Shown in pieces: positions 1-11,900 of a DNA stretch of 64,000 nucleotides. Location: the NCBI GenBank assembly GCA_037893225.1, contig JAZGUH010000003.1:186001-250000 (forward strand). The letters run 5' to 3'. Source of the stretch: Hippasteria phrygiana (lineage: Eukaryota; Echinodermata; Asteroidea; Valvatida; Goniasteridae). The notes under the pieces were generated by a model. That model searched no databases and was not told the origin of the DNA. It was given only the letters and a program-made list of their open reading frames with translations. Numbering within the stretch: the first letter of the stretch is position 1; the number at the start of each line of letters is the position of its first letter. Both the position numbers and the translations under genes were made by a program.

Positions 1-518
1 GTCTCTCGTCGTGCACATCTGCCGCAAAACCGCCGCGGCGTGGTGAGGATGTACTAAGTTTAGGAAGTATCACTGAGTCATAATGAAGACGTATTCGACA
101 AGAAGTCGCGTAAGAGACTACACCGTGTTCCATTGAACTGAGTAATGAAATCCGAGAATTGTTTGGAATTTTTGTTTTCCTTGAAGAAAACTTCTAGGAA
201 CGTGTTGTGATTCTAGTTTTGATAAAAGATCCGAGGGATATGACTCTCCAATTCACATAGTCAAAAGGCAGCTTCACTTTTTCCATGACATTATATAAAC
301 ACCAATACCCTTTATCTTGTCTATTGAACTTGTTTTGTAGCAAGGACAACTTCCATGATGATTTTCTGCAAACAGAACTTTCAACCACTTCACAGAGACC
401 GTAAGCAGTACTTCTGGGGAAGCGGAATTTGCTTTACCCTCTCAGATACTTCAAAATCCACCCGGAGGTTTGGGAAGATTCTCAATGATTGAGGAGAGTA
501 TTCACTATGGGGCAAAAG
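1..518. other. Intronic or intergenic sequence, nothing recognised
   Basis: AT-rich sequence without a convincing exon, SINE head or tandem repeat. Confidence 0.5.
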
Positions 519-1045
519 TTTCAAGGTAATAATGCAACATTTGCCAACATCAAAAACAAAACTACTGAATTATTATGAAATACATTTAACTGTAAGTAAA
601 TAATAGTTTCGTGCACCCTGTGAAATCGTGGCAACTGGTGTGCTGTTATTGTCAAGAAAAGTAGATTTTTTGCATCACTTCCCAGTGATGATCGGCCGAC
701 CATCATTGGCAAAAAAACTTACATTTTTAAAACACTGTCCCCAATTTACCAACTTAGTCCACATTTTGTTTGGCAATTGGTTACACATCCGTAAACGGGA
801 GCAAGCCAGCTAGTCTAGTACCCCAACCTGATAATTCCCTGACGTCTATAAATTGCTCTGTTTTTGTCTGAAGTAGGCTCAGGACACCAGACTACAAGAA
901 CAGCATTTTTTTCCTCCTTGTTTTTCCAGTATCTATGCACACCAAACTTTAAACAGGTCGGTGTTACAGTTTTTGCTATAAACTACTAACCCCCAAATCC
1001 GTTCATTTCTGAAAATTACAGCAAAAGCAAATGTTGTACATGTAT
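519..1045. mobile_element. TTAA-type foldback element, family A (diverged copy)
   Basis: Shares with 5444-5896 the order ACTACTGAATTATTATGAAAT, then GTCAAGAAAAGTNGA, a short GGCCGAC palindrome, then CCCCAAATCCGTTCATTTCT near the right end. Ends are decayed. Confidence 0.6.
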
Positions 1046-1184
1046 ACAGAGAATGTGCCATGAGGTTGCTGCACAATGGTGGATTTTGGTGGATTCATAA
1101 AGTTCCAAGCAAGAAAGCATGGGGATTGTAACAGAATCCTCCACACACGGCCATGCATTAGCATGTATCGGAAATGAAAAACAC

Positions 1185-1602
1185 TTAAAGAGGAAGTTCA
1201 GTGGTGAGAGAAGTCTGCGTCATTTTTATGTAGATTGCGTATTGTAAAATCAAACAGCAAATTATTTCTTCATGAAATACCAAAATAGTGACTTTTGAGA
1301 GCTATTTTTATCAAGTCCCCTCTAACCCGCTGGTGTCATTTGTCTAAAAGTCGTCGCTGCGGGTAGCAAACAATTTGACGTCATAGGACGAACTTCCCTT
1401 TTGTGCCCGCAGTGACAACTTTTAGACAAATGGCACCAGCGGGCTGTGCTGCGCTAGAGGCGACTTGATAAAAATAGGTTTTAAAAAGTCACTTTTTTGG
1501 TATTTCATGGCAGAAATAATTTGTTTGATTTTACAATATGCAATCTACATAAAAATAACAAAAATGACGCAGACTTCTCTCAGCAATCAACATTCTCTTT
1601 AA
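1185..1602. mobile_element. TTAA-bounded foldback element, family B
   Basis: Starts TTAAAGAGGAAG and ends CTCTTTAA. The two halves are long imperfect inverted repeats: the GAGAGAAGTCTGCGTCATTT stretch near the left is mirrored near the right, with a hinge around 1375-1400. A shorter copy is at 35162-35452. No coding capacity. Confidence 0.75.
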
Positions 1603-2202
1603 GGTTACCACAGCATTTCTGCTAATCATTTACTTAAGCACCGTGAAATAGGACCCAGACCATGAGCTGGTTGTTGGACTTACCATCGACTTCATCGTGT
1701 CATTGGAATGTTGCGCTGCTCCAGATATCATGATCAAGGCCTCTGTAAATGACGAACACGGATGGAACATAAAAAATGGAGTATACTTTAATACAGAAGG
1801 CTAGTGGAGACTGATTATCACTGCTAGGCAGAGCATTCATATGAGCTGTATGCTTTTTACAAGAAAGAAAGAATATGCACACTAAGGCAGTACTTTTAAC
1901 ACTCATAATGAGGTGTGGCATTGCAGTGAGATTTACGACACAACTTATCAAACAAAGAATATTGGGAAAAAGTTTTATAAAATTTTACCCCAAATATTTT
2001 TTTTTTTTTTTTAGAATTTCATTAAAATATCTGAAATGTTATGAAATGAAAGTTTTTCGTACTGAACTAAAACAGTTCTTGATAGCTCTCCAAGAATTAA
2101 CAATACTTGTTAAATAGAGGGTTGAAAGCCCAGGGTTTCCAAACCGGACATTCAAAAAATTATTTACAATTTGATGTCCCAATTCAACCAGGGTGCCCAA
2201 AA
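1603..2202. other. Intronic, AT-rich, nothing recognised
   Basis: Holds a T-run near 1998-2012 and no supportable exon. Confidence 0.4.
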
Positions 2203-2862
2203 CACAGCGTTTACACTGGATCCGGCAAAGGTGGATCGAGGGTGATAAAACCACAGGGAAGCTTAACCGCAAATAAACTGTCCCGCGTTCACACTAGATC
2301 CCGATCCTCCTTCGATCCACCATTTACAGCAGAAGGAAGGTCATCGAGTGTGTGCAGTATTCCGACCTTGCAGTCATTTTTCTCATTTAAAAGCACTTCC
2401 CCTTTTTCTTTACAAAAAGAACACAAGTTCTGGCCAGAAATTAAAAGATCCCTTGGTCACGGCCCTGAGCCTAAACTCCATTCCATTTGACTGTAACACG
2501 TAACATAAAGGCTGCATGTATGATTAGCACCCTCCTAATAAACACAATGCATTTGCAGTACAACGCAGTTCCGGATGGGACCAGCACAGCGTGAGCAGCT
2601 CCTCAGTCAATAAACATTATTTCGCGGACTTTCGGGCTTCCTATAATCCACTGCATCACACATACCAGACGTGGTTGTGTCAAATTGCAAGGTCTGATCC
2701 AGATCGAATCTCCCCCGAAAGGGGATCGCGAAAGGTGGATCAGATCCGGATCAGACCCCGATCCACCTCGCGTTTACACTTGCGGTCGATCCCCCTTCGA
2801 TCCTCCTTGCCGGGTTCGATCCCCATTTTAATCCCTTTGCCGGATCTAGTGTAAACACGGTG
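2203..2862. mobile_element. Foldback element with GATCC-rich terminal repeats
   Basis: The left end has GTTTACACTGGATCCGGCAA; the right end is its near-exact reverse complement (TTGCCGGATCTAGTGTAAAC). GATCC/GGATC words recur throughout the interior. No transposase frame. Confidence 0.65.
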
Positions 2863-3139
2863 AATGACAACCAGACACTCTTGCAGCTATAAGCAGAGGT
2901 ATAGAGGATTTTTTTTAATGAAATGACCAGAAGCATCAAACATGCTTCTTACTGTTTCCAAGGAGAGGGGATAAGATTGTCCATAGAATATATTTATCAC
3001 CCAGAAAAGCAAGAAAACAAAATGTGAGGCAAACTGGCCCGGGTCTGAGATTGTTACACATAAAAAACAACCCAGAAAAGGGCAGGTGTTCCAATCCCCT
3101 TCCCTCCCCCGGCCTGCCCAGCTCTGACAAAACTTTGTT

Positions 3140-3320
3140 TCATCAAACAAACCACAAGGTAAACTGACCAGGTAATTTGGATGAGTTTTCAAGGTGAAGA
3201 ACAAAAACTGGCAGGGGTGGGATTTGAACCTGCGACCACTGGAATATCGTGCCGGTGCCCCAGCTTGGGCCATACGGCATTGTGGGTTATGACTTATGAC
3301 TAGTGTTGCGTTCTCCCCAA
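3140..3320 (-). mobile_element. tRNA-derived SINE, family 1
   Basis: Read on the minus strand it holds a box-B-like GGTTCAAATCCCACC and a degraded box A, followed by the tail with GTTTGTTTGATG. The same tail (ACCACAAGGGAAACTGAC in plus sense) recurs at 13.1, 20.0, 54.5, 57.2 and 63.8 kb. Confidence 0.65.
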
Positions 3321-3337
3321 AGCGCAGACACTGACAA

Positions 3338-3450
3338 TTTGGGAGACCGCCAACATAGGGCAATATATTACTCAGTTGGTAGAGCACCAGTACGGGATTC
3401 CGGGGGTTACAGGTTCCAACCCCCCCTCCTGCCAGTTTTCTTTGTTCACT
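3338..3450 (+). mobile_element. tRNA-derived SINE, family 1, opposite orientation
   Basis: Contains box A TACTCAGTTGGTAGAGCACC and box-B-like GGTTCCAACCC, then CCTGCCAGTTTTCTTTGTTC. It sits tail-to-tail with the preceding copy. It is too decayed to be a functional tRNA gene. Confidence 0.65.
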
Positions 3451-3574
3451 TTTTCAAGAGAAGCAAAACTTACTGTCTGCATCCGCTTTATCCTTAGAAT
3501 CTGAAGGCAGCTTCCTTATGTACTCTGCACAAGAATAGATTGAAAAGATGAAATGGTTATCATTTTTTCTTTAG

Positions 3575-3715
3575 AATTTCCTCTGTGGGGTGTGCTCAAA
3601 CAAAGACCGACTTGCGGGATACAATCGCTCGCAATGCATGAATACCCCCAACAACGTCCATACAAGAACGCTGGACTATCACAGAGCATGCTCTAAGGCT
3701 TTCAAGCAGACCCAG
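3575..3715 (+). CDS. Candidate internal exon, cysteine-containing, unknown gene
   Basis: A T-rich tract ending ttttttctttag precedes 47 open codons that finish at ACCCAG before gtgaaa, phase 0 to 0. The peptide has cysteines in FLCGVCSNKDRLAGY, NRSQCMN and YHRACSKAF, and contains an NRS glycosylation-type sequon. I do not recognise the family. It lies on the strand opposite the FGD-like gene, inside or beyond its last visible intron. The donor is weak and the frame stays open past it, so the call is tentative. Confidence 0.35.
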
Positions 3716-4040
3716 GTGAAAAAGAATAGCAGGATCAAAATTGTAAAAAAAATAATAAATTTAAAGACAAAAGTAAGATTTTGGAGAACAACTTCAGGAT
3801 CACAAGAGGACTTTTGCGGGCTTTCGGGAGTCATTTTCATTGATACTCACCCATGTCCACAGCATCACAAGCCGCATTTGGCATGCTCTAGTACTCACAA
3901 CACTTGTGCTCCATCCTCAACTAAGCTCTTGGAAGTAAAGTTGCGGTACTCCTGCACCCAAGCCCTTTACTGTGTGATTTTCATATGGACAGCGTGTAAC
4001 ACCGTTATGAAAAACATTCAATGAGATTTCATTGTGGGAC

Positions 4041-4150
4041 ACAAAAAAAAGAGGGAAAAAGCAGGAAAAAATAGGAATTTCAAAAAAAAAGTAGAAAATG
4101 TAGGAGAAAGGTAAAAAAAAAGAAGGAAATAGTAGGAAAAGCAGGAATAC
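4041..4150. repeat. Purine-rich low-complexity tract
   Basis: About 110 bases almost wholly A and G with short AGGAAA and AGAAA repeats. Confidence 0.8.
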
Positions 4151-4159
4151 TTGAAAGCC

Positions 4160-5159
4160 TGCATATGGATTCCTTTGGGGAACTAAACCCATTGGGCAGG
4201 TTTTCATGTGCAACCTCTATGACAGAACGCGGCGAAAAAACATTAAAAATGAGTCCTTTTTCGCATGTCGCCATCACTACATTATTCAACAAAGTATACC
4301 TTAGATCTTGCTACATCTTGACTCAAACATTGCATTCTTTCAAAAAAAGAAAGAAAAACTGAACAAAAACTTGATTTTTCCCTTGCGTAAATCATGTTAA
4401 ACACTGCATTTTTAGTAAAAAATCTACCCGTTTTGTGTGTAAAATACGCGTTCAGCCAAAAACTGGTCCAATAACATTATCATAACGTTAAATAGCGCCA
4501 CCTGGGAGCTTAGATCTCTTGAGTCATTTTTCTTTGTCTCGTCAGCTTTCCAATAATATAACCCTTGTTGTGATTGGTTGAGGTTTAGGCTCGCGTATAT
4601 TGATTTAGAAAAGAATTGTTTATCTGAAATCCAATGAAATTTGCCGTTGCTCATGGCTCAGCGTGTAGGGTCTGGTATCATGTACACGTTGTACATGTAC
4701 ACACAGTCGTACTTCCCTAATACGTCCGAGGACAAAGCTTTGTGTTTCCTTTTGTTCCCTTGATATAACCAAACCCCATAGACTAAGCACGTATCCTTAC
4801 ATTCGAGGACCGATTTCAACAAAAGACTCTACGTTCGAGGACTGAAAGGTTTCTTTGTGTTTCCTTTCTCCTCTTGTCCTCGGAGATATATACAGTGCAC
4901 GTACATGCATACACGTACCGTGCATGTACGTACCTACACGGAGCCAGGGAGCTGTTATCTTTATGTCCAAGGTCGTCTGACTGTGCGCTTTTTGGCCCAT
5001 TTGCATGGGGTTCTTTTGACCACAAAGGATTTGATATGTTTCTCAGGCAACAAAAAGCTCATCTGACAAACAATCCGACTAGAAACCACCAAACTTGATT
5101 TGGCACAAATTAGTTTCAAACCAGATGCCTTCAACCGACGATTTTAACTAGAGGCTGAG
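4160..5159. other. Intronic, nothing recognised
   Basis: Contains ACATGTAC and TACGTAC palindromic words near 4680-4700 and 4898-4935 but no supportable gene. Confidence 0.4.
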
Positions 5160-5287
5160 GCCTTTTCAAAATCAACCCCCATGTCATCTTCAACATCCCC
5201 TCCCTTCTCTCACTTTAAACCTTCCCTTCCTCTTTGTCACCCTCCCCTCCTCTAATGTCTACCTATCACCTCCCCACTTCACATCAG

Positions 5288-5365
5288 CTGCAAAAGATAT
5301 CCCGACTGTGACATTGGACAGTAACACTAATGATTCATGCCAATGCCAAGTAACAGGTGATCTTG
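5288..5365 (+). CDS. Candidate internal exon, phase 1-1, unknown gene
   Basis: A pyrimidine-rich tract of over 100 bases (5160-5287) ends in cttcacatcag; then 78 nt run to GATCTTG before gtaagtatg, a strong donor. Read in phase 1 to 1, it encodes AKDIPTVTLDSNTNDSCQCQ and VTGDL. Symmetric phase-1 exons are common in extracellular proteins. It might belong with the exon-like segment at 3575-3715, but the phases need an exon between them. No homology recognised. Confidence 0.35.
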
Positions 5366-5443
5366 GTAAGTATGCTAAAGATCATCTTAATGTCAAAAGC
5401 TGTCAGTGTCATCACAAATCCTGCACAGAGGGACAGTGGATGT

Positions 5444-5896
5444 TTGAAGGAAGTTTACACAATTTGCAAACATACAAAACAAAACTACTGAATTATTATG
5501 AAATACCGTACTAGACAGAAAGTAAATAGCAGTTTCTAGCATCCTGTGAAATCATGGCACCTGGTGTGCTGCCGTTTTCAAGAAAAGTGGAAATTTATAT
5601 CGTTTTCTAAAGATTGTCGGCCGACAATCGTTGGAAATAGTCTAGTTCCCCGACCTGATAATTCCCCGACGTCTATAAATTGCTCTGTTTTGTCTAAAGT
5701 ATGGTCAGGGAACCACACTACTAGAACAGATTTTTTTTCTCTCTACGCAGACTACGGTTTTCCCAGCATCTATGCACACACAAATTTTAAACAGGTCAGT
5801 GTTACAGTATTTGCTAGCACGCTATACAATACTAATCCCCAAATCCATTTATTTCTAAAAATTACAGCAAAAGCAAATGTTGTTTACTACCCTTAA
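5444..5896. mobile_element. TTAA-type foldback element, family A
   Basis: Right end GTTTACTACCCTTAA; left end a decayed TTGAAGGAAGTTTACA. The interior shares the family landmarks AAATTTATATCGTTTTC, the GGCCGACAATCGTTGG palindrome and CCCCAAATCC. Confidence 0.65.
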
Positions 5897-6708
5897 GTCA
5901 GTAGGTAGTCACTTCCACGTATTGCTCAATGGAAGACTGTAAGCATGCGCGCGAAGTTAGCACGCACGCGACTGGTGAGAACAATGGAAAAGGATCGGTG
6001 TGTTTGCTGCCACCAACGTCTCAAAAGTCTCCCACTGACAAATCGCAGCAGAATAAGCCAGTTCGGTATTTCAACTGCACATGTGCACAATGACAATGTT
6101 ATCCCGAATGACCTGTGACCTAAGGTGCGCGTATGAACGCGCAAGGTGGTCGCACAACGCGCACGTGTTAAAATTAAATCAGAATGGGCATCCGCGTAAC
6201 ACATTATGTCAGCATTTTTTATCCTGAATAACCTTTGACCCTCGAGATACCGAACCGGCTTACTGTGAATGCAGTTCTTGAAATATTGTCTGTTCACATT
6301 AGTTGTCAATGTGCAATATCTGAGACAAAATCCGACACAAAATACCACATCAAATTCCATAAGGTTGTTTGAGGGGCGTGGTTCACTCACAAATTGAAAT
6401 AGGTCAATTATCTATTCCCATCAAGCTTGTTGAAAGGAAGATCAGTCACAGTTCCAAAGAATTTTCCTTTTCCTCCAGGTATTGTTTAAAGCTTTGAACG
6501 GTGGATTTGTAGCTAGAGAGTATGTTGCGTGTACACCACGGAAAGATATCTCTTTTGTGTGGAAGTGTAGGCTCTGAAAAGAGCCGATGGTGTGATAAGT
6601 CTTGATGTTTTGAACAGTGTGCGCTCTCTTCATCTTCAGGGGACAGCAGCGGTGTCCTAAAGACGAACAGAGCACGCAAGAGATATCCTCTCATGGTGTA
6701 CCCACAAC

Positions 6709-6913
6709 CAGGGATGTAGTCAAGTCCATCACAAGTCCCTGCAAGTCCCTGCAAGTCTATCCACAAGCCCTCCAGTACGTCCCAATGCCAATCACAAGCT
6801 ATTCAAATGAGCTTTAACAAAGGCATTCCTTTGTCATTGTTCATCCAGTTACTTGTGACTGGCTTTATGAAAGGACTTGTGAAAGGACTTGCAGGGACTA
6901 GACTACAACTCTG
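6709..6913. mobile_element. hAT-like MITE with near-exact 8-bp target duplication
   Basis: Left end CAGGGATGTAGTC, right end GACTACAACTCTG (reverse complement CAGAGTTGTAGTC). Flanks are CCCACAAC and ACCACAAC, 7 of 8 identical. Related copies lie at 51640-51835 and 52750-52970. Confidence 0.65.
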
Positions 6914-7264
6914 ACCACAACCTACTTTCCAGCTTTTCCTCTATCCGAAATTATGATTTAACTAGTAAAAGTAATTCTTGCGAATTCACACGGAAGTGAA
7001 AATAATTCTCAGAACTGGTACACTTTGGTTTTGACAATAAGTCGTGACTACATGTGACTACAAAATGGCCTTCCTGCATTCATTTTCATTTTTTGGGATT
7101 TGAGGATGTTCCTTTTCACACTATATTATGTGGCTTTATGCTACTTTATAATTAATAAACACACAATGTTTATGCTGACATGAAATCAGGAAAAAACTGT
7201 CTGGAATTCTGTGGATTGTTTAAGGGATGGCTCGATAGGTGGGTCAGTACAATTCTGTTCAATA

Positions 7265-7392
7265 GTGGATGAGTGGTGGATGAGTGGTGGATGAGTGGTG
7301 GATGAGTGGTGGATGAGTGGTGGATGAGTGGTGGATGAGTGGTGGATGAATTGTGGATGAGTTGTGGATGAGTTGTGGATGAGTTGTGGATA
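7265..7392. repeat. 11-bp minisatellite GTGGATGAGTG, about 11 copies
   Basis: Head-to-tail units, the last ones variant (GTGGATGAGTT). Looser GTGGAT-rich sequence continues to about 7680. The long minus-strand His/Ser/Thr-rich frame here is a by-product of the repeat. Confidence 0.95.
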
Positions 7393-8184
7393 GCTTGAAT
7401 TTTTTAGTGGATAGTTGGAGTTTGATGTATGGAGGGCTTGGTGGGTGGGTTTACTGTTACATAAATCACTGCTGGGGAGCTCGGGATTTTTGGTGGAAAG
7501 TTTGCGTTTGAGTTTGAAGTATGGATGGTTCGGTGAGTGGGTTGGGCTGTTACATTTAAATTGGTGAATCAGTGGTGGATAGCTTTTTTCTGTAAGTGGG
7601 TCATGGTTTATGAGTTTTGTGTTTGACTTCTGGGCAGTGGATTGGGTGGGAAATGTCTGGATACCTAAAAGGTGGATACGCACTAATTGTGTACTGATTG
7701 GCAGTTAGGTGTATATACAGCATGTGGTTGGCCAAAATGACGTACCTTTCAAAAGAAGTTCGTATCTTGGTATCCGCTGTATTGGAGTGAGCATATGATG
7801 TTGCAGGGCAAGGTTCCCACACAGTTGATGGTTCTGTAAAAATAATGTACAACTTTGTATCATTTTTTACACATGAAAGTGAAACAACATACTGTTCATC
7901 ATTTATGTGGATATCAAATATTTATATCACAGATGTTATGCATAGGACTACATGTATGGATGATTGCTGAATATGCTCCTGCAAAGGATATGCTAATGAT
8001 TTGTAACAGTTTCAGCCTCTGCATATTCACTTGATTTCGCAAAAACAGAACACAAAAGAGGATTACAAGATATGACCCAAGTTGAATGTTTGGGAAGCAA
8101 TCAAGTTGCTTCTACGAGATTGCAGGATTATCCATAGGATTATCTGCTTAATCAACAACTCTGTTATCAGCCAGGCAATCCTAG

Positions 8185-8300
8185 CAGGCTCGGTGGTCGA
8201 GTGGTTAAGACATCTGCATAACAGGTTGTGGGTTCATATGTCACACCCGAGTACACCTGTGAAATTGTTCTCAGTGGGTTTTCCGAAAGCACCGAGCATA
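8185..8300 (+). mobile_element. tRNA-derived SINE, family 2 (Ser/Leu-like head)
   Basis: Begins GGCTCGGTGGTCGAGTGGTT, a class-II tRNA-like box A, then GTTGTGGGTTCATATGTC as a worn box B. Relatives are at 18353-18440, 39340-39635 and 39729-39890. Another worn tRNA-like head in minus sense lies near 8670-8730. Confidence 0.6.
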
Positions 8301-8797
8301 CAACATGGAAATCATTTCCTTGTTCATGAATTGACAACTGTGCTAAAAACTGAGTTACCCACACACAAAACAATGCACTCTAATAATGAATACAAAAAAT
8401 GTAGATTTGTAAAGCGCACATATCCACCATGATCATGGTGCTCAAGGCGCTACATTATTACCCCTGCTCATCAGGCCTATTAATCATTCCTAAAACCTCA
8501 ACTCCCTGGGGAGTATACAGCCCCGGCTGCAAGTTTTTACAAGTTAAGCACACATGGGCTAATCAAACACATAACCATCACTGCCCTCATAGGTACCCCT
8601 TTTACCCCTGAGTGGAGAGAAGCAACTTGTGACAAAGTGTCATGCTCAAGGACACAAGCACCCCTGCTGAACTCGAACCCACTGTAGCACTGCCAAGATC
8701 TTGAGTCCGGTACACTAGACCACAGCACTCCACACTAAACCATTGCATTATCTGTAGATGTATCTGGGAGGTTTTTGGGGGGTAGGCCGAAGCTCAC

Positions 8798-8954
8798 CTG
8801 CATTTCTGCAAGAGCAGCAGCAAATTTGGGCACTTTGGAGGTCCAGAGATTCAGCTGCTTCATGGCTTGGTCAAAGTTACTGACATAGTCCGAGTACAGC
8901 TTGAGGAAGGGTGCGCCCCTCTTCAAGACATCTCCCAGGCTAGGGTTCCTCTCC
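8798..8954 (-). CDS. FGD-like exon 8 (DH domain, part 3)
   Basis: 157 nt, entering in phase 2 and leaving in phase 0. Acceptor tcatcag precedes GGAGAGGAACC; donor gtgagc follows GAAATGCAG. Encodes roughly residues 1252-1304: W-ERNPSLGDVLKRGAPFLK, LYSDYVSNFDQAMKQLN, LWTSKVPKFAAALAEMQ. This is the middle of the FGD DH domain. The expected next exon, with the QR-x-PRYELLL block, was not found in 1-8797, so that intron exceeds 8.7 kb or the exon is in the preceding sequence. Confidence 0.88.
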
Positions 8955-11900
8955 CTGATGACAAATATCCAAATCTGAGATGTTATAGTATGCATTGGAG
9001 AGAATAGGTGAAACCCGATATTTCATGTACATGGTGAGGGTTGTAGTTTTGAGATGCAATATTATTTTTTTTAAAGACAGATTTCTTGGTTGTGCTTTGA
9101 GAGTCTTTGCGACAAAAACTATGAGTGGTTATCTCATGGGATAGGGAGGATATACCTTCACTTCTTGGCTGGGGAAGGGGGGGGGGGGGGCAATGGACCA
9201 TAGATCTTCCGCAAGCATTTTCAATACCTTAACAAAAATTAGCATATTTTGTAAATAAAATGCAACACATGTTAATAGTACAACATATTATTATGGTAGT
9301 TGTCAGATGTCCTAACATGAGTGTTCACATATAATATATCTTTTAAACAGTGCCCCTGAAATCCCAACAATCCCACATTCAATTCGGTCGATTCACAAAC
9401 CGGGAAGAGGCCAAATTACGCAGTGCATCATGGGAAAAGGTCGACATCGCAAAACCAGAAGTGTGTATCGCCAATGCATCGACCGTATTTCGTACACCCC
9501 TTCTCCGCTGAATCTATCAACTCCTCTCTCTTCTTTCCCGCACAAGGTATTCCCCGATTAGTCAAAAATTGTTTTAACTCATCCACTCGCATTCACGCAA
9601 AATCTATACTGCTGTACTGTCCACCATCGAATAATATAGATAGACGCGATGTCGACCCGAAGGTGGGAAATTGGCCTTTCCCGGCTTGCCGCTGGCGGCG
9701 CACCGCTGGCGGCGCACTGAGTTGTGAATCGACCGAATTGAACTAATATTGCTGAAATCAACATCAATATCATGTGTGACTTGGTGCTTAGCAACACATT
9801 TATGAGATACAGATTTCTCACTGTGAAATCCTTTCAATCTTTTAAATGTGTCTGATAGAGCAAAGGCAGCATACAGTTCAAGGAACTTTTTGGCGTCTGC
9901 TTCCTAAATGAATTAGTAGGGGAATTTTGTCCCCCCAGTATGCCATCAAGTCAGACCTACAATGTCTGGAAGAGTTAGAGACAAGATCTAATGAGACAAA
10001 GTGTCCCCCGACCCTCCTCTGTCCTTGCTTCCGTTCATTACCAGTGACTTAATGACTTAGGATTGTGAACCAGACCGGCCTTGACCAGTGGATCAAAAGG
10101 AAAAATAGACAACCTGCAGTCAAAGATTAAAATTATTTTTATTGAGTTTGTGTCCATTTCCTCAATTCTGAGTCTGAGTCTTACTCCTCAATCCTGAGTC
10201 TGGGTCCAAATCCACTATCCTGAGAAAGTACAAGTCATCAGTCTGGAGTTTGTGTCCATGTCCTCAATTCTGAGTCCGAGTCTTACTCCTCAATCCTGAG
10301 TCTGGGTCCAAATCCACTATCCAGAGAAAGTACAAGTCACCAGTATTGAGTTTATGTCCATGTCCTCAATCCTGAGTCTGGGTGCAAATCCTTAATTATG
10401 AGTGAGTCCAAGCCCTTAGTCTAACATTTGTATTCAAGTCCACAGTCCTGAATCCATGTCCGGGTCCTCAAATCTGGGTCTGATTCCAACTCCTCAATCC
10501 TGAGTCTGAGTCCAAGTCTTTCATCTCAGGTTTGCGTCCAAGTCACAATCCTGAGAGTGAGACCAAGTCACAATCATGAGTCCAAGTCCAAGTGTTAAAT
10601 CCTGACTTTGAGAGTTTGTCTAAGTCCTCATTCTAGCGACTCCATTTAGGGTGGTTAAACCAATGCCTTGAGCAACCCCTCCTTAAACCTGCAGGCACAC
10701 TAAAAAAAAAAAAGGCTCAAAAGAGCACTTCTATATAAAAACATACCAATCTTTTAAGGCTTTTTCCAAGTCCGGTAGTAACACAGCCGAATGTAGCTGA
10801 TAGAGCGAACTGATGTTTGAGAAAATCTCGTTGAGGACAGCCAGAGGGAACCAGTGTTGCTTTTGGTTCTCAGCTTGAATTCGACTCAGAAATATCTGGC
10901 GGGAACCAACCAAACAAACCAACAAAATGCAGAAAATTCAACTACAAATAAATAAATAATCACAGCTGGCACATTGCCCACCAAAACTTGATGCCATGTT
11001 GTAAGCACACTTTTAGAGTTCCAAGTATGTTGACAACTTTCCAAGCTGTATAGCTTTAAGGTTCTTGGGAGATGCAGATGCAATCATCCCAGGGGAACTT
11101 CAACAATTTCGTTTTGGAAGGTAACCCATTTTTGAACCTGCAAATTGTGGTATTTCTTTACATCTTCATTTAATTTCTAATTTTTAAAAAAAAAATTTTT
11201 AACTGATTTTAGGCATTTAAAAAAAACTTCTAGATGATTTTTTCAGGGGATTATTATTACTTTTTTTTTTTGGGAGGGGGGGGGGGGGAAGTCCCCTTCC
11301 CAATAACCACACCTGCCCCATTCATGTTATAATCACTACCATGATACACAGCACATGAGTAAATATAATAAAATGAGTCATAAGAACATTTAGATGAGTT
11401 CCAAGGTCGGCTCAATGTAGCATACTGAAACAGCTGTCCAGAAGATTTGTCTTCATCAAGTCCCGGTTCAGCCAGATTTTTCTTTGCTGAACATACGTAA
11501 TCGTAACTGTAGTTGAACATGAACTTGAACTTACTTGGTCTATGAGGTACAAAGTGTCGACATATGTCCGCTCCGTAGTCAAAACCTCAAAGGCCTTTTT
11601 GTGGCTGTCATCCATGAACACAGCTGGTTCCTCCATAGAGGTATCCGAGTCAAAATCAGAGTCCGCACCGATGGGCTCGTCGTCCGAATCCTCTATGAAG
11701 TCCGAGTCTATCGACTTCATCTTCTGATTGATCAGTCTTCGGGACATGCGCCTGTCCCGCCGCCTTACACTCCTCTTGTCCTCTAAGGTTTCGGTGTGCA
11801 AGCCGATGATACCAGAGTCCCCACTCGACATGCCACCTGAATTCCGTAAAGTCACCTTGTTGCCATTCCCGTCCGATATCTGTCTCGTCTTCTGCTCGGC

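Noticed and set aside
2107..2490. 127-codon plus frame
   Set aside because: Overlaps the GATCC-rich foldback element and shows no domain or splice support.
5926..6390. 154-codon minus frame
   Set aside because: No homology recognised, no splice borders, and composition follows the local CpG-containing non-coding sequence.
7186..7683. 165-codon minus frame rich in THPPLIHHSS
   Set aside because: Translation of the 11-bp GTGGATGAGTG minisatellite and its degenerate flank.
11257..11520. Continuation of the DH exon past 11535
   Set aside because: The frame crosses a good gtaagt donor, and the DH homology resumes at 10895, so the extension is intron.
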